Assembly: GCF_000972495.1 (NCBI RefSeq)
Contig: NZ_LATM01000025.1
Location: forward strand, 1-64,000
Source of the DNA: Hymenobacter terrenus
GTDB lineage: Bacteria > Bacteroidota > Bacteroidia > Cytophagales > Hymenobacteraceae
Length of the DNA stretch: 64,000 nucleotides
Reading direction: 5' to 3'
The position numbers and the translations under genes are program-made. The notes below the pieces were generated by a model. That model worked only from the letters and a program-made list of their open reading frames with translations. It had not been told where the DNA came from and made no database searches. Shown one piece after another: positions 61,074 to 64,000 of the stretch (the first letter of the stretch is position 1; each line of letters begins with the position of its first letter).

Positions 61074-61670
61074 TTACTTGGTGGGGCGGGTGGTGGCGCC
61101 CACGGCGCTTGCCACCGGCTGGCAGGTGAGAGCCACGCGCACACTCACCACTTTGGCGATGCTGTTGCGCACGAGCAGCGGAATTTCGATGTTGTAGTCA
61201 GCGGGGGCCACCGGAAATGTAGCCAGCGCCACGAGTTGGCCATCCTTCAATTCCACGGTGGCGGGCACCTGAATGGGGCGCTTGACGCCGTGCAGCGTGA
61301 GGTCGCCCTCCACCTGCACGTTGTGCGGGCCGGCGGTGGCCAGGGTAGCGGCGTCGAAGGCCACAAAGCGCCCCGAGAATGTGGCTTTCGGGAATTTGTC
61401 GGATTCCATGTAGTTTTCGTTGAAGTGCTCTTGCATCAGTGTGCGCTTGAAAACGAATGCTTTGACGGGCAAAGAGAAGGCCAATTGGCTGGTGCTAAAG
61501 TCGAGCACGGCCGCCACCTGCTGGTTTTTGGCTTCAATATCCTCGACCGGACTAGTCGAAAAAAACGACACCTGTCCGGTCTTGGTCATGTACTTGCCCT
61601 GTGCGTGAGCTTGCGTCAGGGCCGCGAGCAGGAAAAGCGCCGGCACTAGCAAGAAAAAAGAACGTTTCAT
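61074..61670 (-). CDS. YceI-family periplasmic protein
   Basis: A 198-residue protein with a signal peptide (MKRSFFLLVPALFLLAALTQAHAQ). The YceI lipocalin-like barrel shows TGQVSFFSTSPVEDIEAKN, EHFNENYMESDKFPKATFSGRF and GDLTLHGVKRPIQVP. YceI proteins bind polyprenyl/isoprenoid quinones in the periplasm. It is the middle gene of the run: 11 bp after the haem lipoprotein stop (61682) and 35 bp before the DUF5777 start (61038). Confidence 0.88.
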   Translation of the reverse strand: MKRSFFLLVPALFLLAALTQAHAQGKYMTKTGQVSFFSTSPVEDIEAKNQQVAAVLDFSTSQLAFSLPVKAFVFKRTLMQEHFNENYMESDKFPKATFSGRFVAFDAATLATAGPHNVQVEGDLTLHGVKRPIQVPATVELKDGQLVALATFPVAPADYNIEIPLLVRNSIAKVVSVRVALTCQPVASAVGATTRPTK

Positions 61671-61681
61671 ATGAGCTCAAA

Positions 61682-62068
61682 TTAGTTGTTGGGCTTTCCA
61701 GCTTCTATCCAGACTTTAATGCGCTTAATGTCGCATTCTGAGAGCTTGGCGCGGCCTTTGGGCATAGGGGAATAGGACGGCGCGTGCTCAATAGACCCGA
61801 GTAGGTCTTCTGATGGGAAGCGGCTGATTCCTTGATAATTACTAAAATCAATGCCGCCTCCTCTACCACTGTGACACTGCCGGCAATTGGCTTCGAATAT
61901 GGGCGAAATGACTCCGGCATAGGTGACCGATTGGGGTGTTGCCTCGCAGGGAGCGACTTCGGGGGCGGCCTTCGAATAAGTGCAGCCAGCAGCCAGACCC
62001 AGTAGGAGCACAGCGGTGCCTGTTAGTACCGGACGGACTAATGCGGAAAATGAGGATGAGATAGACAT
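61682..62068 (-). CDS. mono-haem cytochrome c-type lipoprotein
   Basis: A 128-residue lipoprotein, with a leader ending LLGLAAGC (lipobox). The mature part has a single haem motif CRQCH (in IFEANCRQCHSG) and a Met (SPMPKG) suited as the distal ligand. Similar small proteins carry electrons in the periplasm or anchor in the outer membrane. It is first of a three-gene run with YceI (a quinone-binding barrel) and the DUF5777 barrel, so an electron-transfer or quinone-related system is inferred. Confidence 0.82.
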   Translation of the reverse strand: MSISSSFSALVRPVLTGTAVLLLGLAAGCTYSKAAPEVAPCEATPQSVTYAGVISPIFEANCRQCHSGRGGGIDFSNYQGISRFPSEDLLGSIEHAPSYSPMPKGRAKLSECDIKRIKVWIEAGKPNN

Positions 62069-62160
62069 GCCAGTTGTTGTCGTAAATGAGATGAGAAAAA
62101 TGAGCTATTAGAATCGACTATTAAGTGAATGCTTGGAAGGCAGCTTGTGCCATGGTTGAT

Positions 62161-63804
62161 TTAGAAGCCGTATTTCACACCCAGAAATACTCCAGCGCTG
62201 GAAAGGCGCACTTTTCCCATGCCCAAACCACATAAGGGCAGCTTCGCGTAAGGTTCGGCCTGCACGCTCCAGCGATTATTGAAGCTATGCTCATAGCCCA
62301 AAGAGAGGTTTAGAACGCCGAACAGGTGACGGTTTTTGTTGACTGCTCCGCCATCCCAACGGCCTGGCCGGTTGTACTCCACGTAGTCATAGCCGTACTG
62401 CTCGCGTTGCATGAAGTACGAAGACAGCCCAGCGCTACCAAACAGGCGGTAGTTCGGCTGCGTAACAATGTCGTACCGCAGGTTTATGGGCACATCAAGG
62501 ATTGTGCAGCTACCATCTACATCCTTGAAGTAGCGGTGGGTCAGGGCATAGGAATAGGACCCAAAGTCATAGTCTTCGCGCCGGGCCATGTATCGCTTGG
62601 TCGAGCGCAACAACCCGGTTGTAACACGTAGCCGGTCAGTAACACGGTACTCCAGCATGACTCCAACATTGGGTAGCGGGCGCTCAATGCTAGCAAATTT
62701 GACGGTGCTTACATCGGGCGCTGCAACCAGACTGATATAGAATCGGGGCTGTCGGACGGAAGTCGGTAAGGCGGGAGCCGGAGCATCAACGACAGCTACG
62801 GTAGCCAGAGGTGCCGGCAAATCGGCTGCCGCCACGGCTGATACAGTTGCTGGTCGCAATGCCAGCGGCGTAAGGTCTTTCGTCAAAGCGAGATTATCCA
62901 CATCTACTACGCGACCATTAGCATCGGCGGCCGGGGCAACGGCTGCTGTTTGATCCGCTGCCCGTACCCCAGCAGCGTCGCGCTCACGAAGCTTACCGCT
63001 GGCGGAACGGCGGCGCGTACCCCGAGACGCTGCTGAGTACGCTAATTGGTTTTCAGGTGTCTTGAGTACTGCTGACTTTGATGCTGCTCCATAGGCGGAG
63101 GCTGAAGAACCTGATACAGCCGCTCTACGAGACGCATAAGCAACATCTCGTTCGGGCTTCTGGAGAATTTTGGGCGAAATGCGACCAGCGGAAGTCTCCG
63201 TCACGCCTGCCACTATGGTATGGTGAGGTGCGGCTTTTTCAGTTGCGCGCACGTTCTTCCTCGCCTCCTTGTGTGGGGCAGCAGGAGTTATGGCAACAAG
63301 GGGAAGCTTTCCAGTTGTTGCGGCAGTAGTAGCTGGTTTAGCTGCTGCTGCGGGTGTCGCAGGAGTTGTTGGCGCAACGACATTTGCTGGCACGGCTGCC
63401 TCAGTAGTTGCTGGTGCTGGGGTGGGCGCGCTACCTGCATTCGGTGTTATTGGCCTGGTTGCCAAAGCAGTCGGTTTGGGGGTTGCCGAAGAATTCGAGG
63501 CTGTCCTTGAGCCTGAGCGGGCTATTGTAGAAGCTTCGGTAACTACATTTGGTGCTACCACAACTTTCTTAGGCGGTGCGGCAGGGCCGGTTGGCCAGAG
63601 CAACCAGCTTAGCGCTAACAGTCCTACCACGGCAATTTCGGCGGCGAAGAAACGCAGCATTTTCCGCCGTACCGTGCGCTCAATTATTCCTTTATCCAGT
63701 TGCGTTTCGAGGCGCAACCAGGCATCGAGGGGGAACGGCGTAGGTTCCGGGTCTGGGGTATCAAGCCGCCGGAATGCGTTATCAATATCGTTATCGGACC
63801 ACAT
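62161..63804 (-). CDS. membrane-anchored protein ending in an outer-membrane barrel
   Basis: A 547-residue protein from the ATG at 63804 (MWSDNDIDNAFRRLDTPD). Residues 1-50 are soluble and resemble the start of anti-sigma proteins; one helix (FFAAEIAVVGLLALSWLLW, about 55-73) crosses the inner membrane. A low-complexity Ala/Thr/Pro/Ser-rich linker (about 75-350) follows. The last 190 residues form a barrel-like domain (PRFYISLVAAPDVSTVKF to VFLGVKYGF). It overlaps the ECF sigma gene by 14 bp, so it may regulate that sigma factor and span the envelope. Confidence 0.75.
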   Translation of the reverse strand: MWSDNDIDNAFRRLDTPDPEPTPFPLDAWLRLETQLDKGIIERTVRRKMLRFFAAEIAVVGLLALSWLLWPTGPAAPPKKVVVAPNVVTEASTIARSGSRTASNSSATPKPTALATRPITPNAGSAPTPAPATTEAAVPANVVAPTTPATPAAAAKPATTAATTGKLPLVAITPAAPHKEARKNVRATEKAAPHHTIVAGVTETSAGRISPKILQKPERDVAYASRRAAVSGSSASAYGAASKSAVLKTPENQLAYSAASRGTRRRSASGKLRERDAAGVRAADQTAAVAPAADANGRVVDVDNLALTKDLTPLALRPATVSAVAAADLPAPLATVAVVDAPAPALPTSVRQPRFYISLVAAPDVSTVKFASIERPLPNVGVMLEYRVTDRLRVTTGLLRSTKRYMARREDYDFGSYSYALTHRYFKDVDGSCTILDVPINLRYDIVTQPNYRLFGSAGLSSYFMQREQYGYDYVEYNRPGRWDGGAVNKNRHLFGVLNLSLGYEHSFNNRWSVQAEPYAKLPLCGLGMGKVRLSSAGVFLGVKYGF

Positions 63805-64000
63805 AGCGAGCTTTTTCAGAAGTAGTGCACTGGGCCAGCATTGTCCGTAAGTGGGCTCGGGCCTTAAATAAATTCGACTTGGAAGTACCCACGGAAATGC
63901 GCAATTGTTCGGCAATTTCTTCGTGGCCAAAACCATCAATCACCGCTAGGTTGAACACTGCCCGGTAAGCCGGTGGCAGGCGCTGCACCAAGCCTAATAA
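63791..64000 (-). CDS. ECF sigma factor, C-terminal part (cut by window edge)
   Basis: The last 69 residues of an extracytoplasmic function sigma factor: the region 4 helix-turn-helix is PPAYRAVFNLAVIDGFGHEEIAEQLRISVGTSKSNLFKARAHLRTML (described), with HEEIAEQL and the helix GTSKSNLFKARAHL contacting -35 DNA. The start lies beyond the window's right edge. It overlaps the next gene (62161-63804) by 14 bp, which suggests translational coupling to its putative anti-sigma partner. Confidence 0.88.
   Translation of the reverse strand, partial: LLGLVQRLPPAYRAVFNLAVIDGFGHEEIAEQLRISVGTSKSNLFKARAHLRTMLAQCTTSEKARYVVR

Overview
The window looks like a chromosomal segment of a GC-rich member of the Bacteroidota, most likely Hymenobacteraceae (Hymenobacter-like). 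The reasons are TonB-dependent receptors with a CarboxypepD_reg-like N-terminus, a remnant with a type IX secretion (T9SS) C-terminal signal, TAnnTTTG-type -7 promoter boxes, BatD and MoxR, DUF5777 and DUF2490 proteins, many TTG/GTG starts and numerous hairpin-forming intergenic repeats. The genus is inferred from style; no rRNA or tRNA gene was seen.

Layout. 1-4.4 kb: a PhoR/PhoB-like two-component pair, a DUF3108 protein and recA. 4.4-8 kb: an outer-membrane barrel protein, a GNAT enzyme, a short-chain dehydrogenase (SDR) broken by one amber codon, and a small helical protein. 8-13 kb: a MoxR ATPase and two parvulin-type periplasmic foldases. 13.4-16.3 kb: a complete partner-switching module (SpoIIE phosphatase, STAS antagonist, RsbW-like kinase), then guaB. 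18-26 kb: a T9SS-tail remnant, a second SDR, an FRG-domain protein, a fatty-acid desaturase, a DUF2490 protein, HrpB helicase, a DUF2071 protein and a rhodanese. 26.4-32.2 kb: a PnuC-family vitamin transporter, an NadR-type kinase fused to an aldose-epimerase domain, and a TonB receptor behind a TPP riboswitch. 32.4-35.2 kb: homoserine dehydrogenase and a trans-sulfuration enzyme behind a SAM-I riboswitch.

35.4-37.8 kb is the most unusual spot. An acyl-CoA dehydrogenase gene is followed by a small membrane protein and a toxin-antitoxin pair. These are followed by a second copy of the last 51 codons of the dehydrogenase, which differs from the first only at synonymous positions, as if a cassette had entered at the gene's 3' end. 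38-41.5 kb holds orphan proteins, a 21-bp minisatellite that encodes Lys-Pro-Arg heptads, and a free-standing HIRAN protein. 41.5-44.1 kb: ruvB, a YdeI-like protein and queG.

44.6-50.1 kb: three tandem pairs of exported ferritin-like proteins. Each pair has one Tat-type lipoprotein and one partner with an RR-containing leader. Pairs A and B keep the presumed di-metal Glu/His ligands; pair C has lost most of them. 50.4-57.4 kb: BatD, a large TonB receptor, an HxlR regulator and aroC. 57.6-64 kb: an HTTM (gamma-carboxylase-like) membrane protein, a NifU-like Fe-S scaffold, an operon of a mono-haem lipoprotein, YceI and a DUF5777 barrel, and an ECF sigma factor (cut by the window edge) overlapping a protein that joins an inner-membrane anchor to an outer-membrane barrel.

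Together the genes are mostly core metabolism and envelope biogenesis, with small islands of duplication, gene decay and cassette insertion. All functions are read from sequence motifs only; no database search was run.
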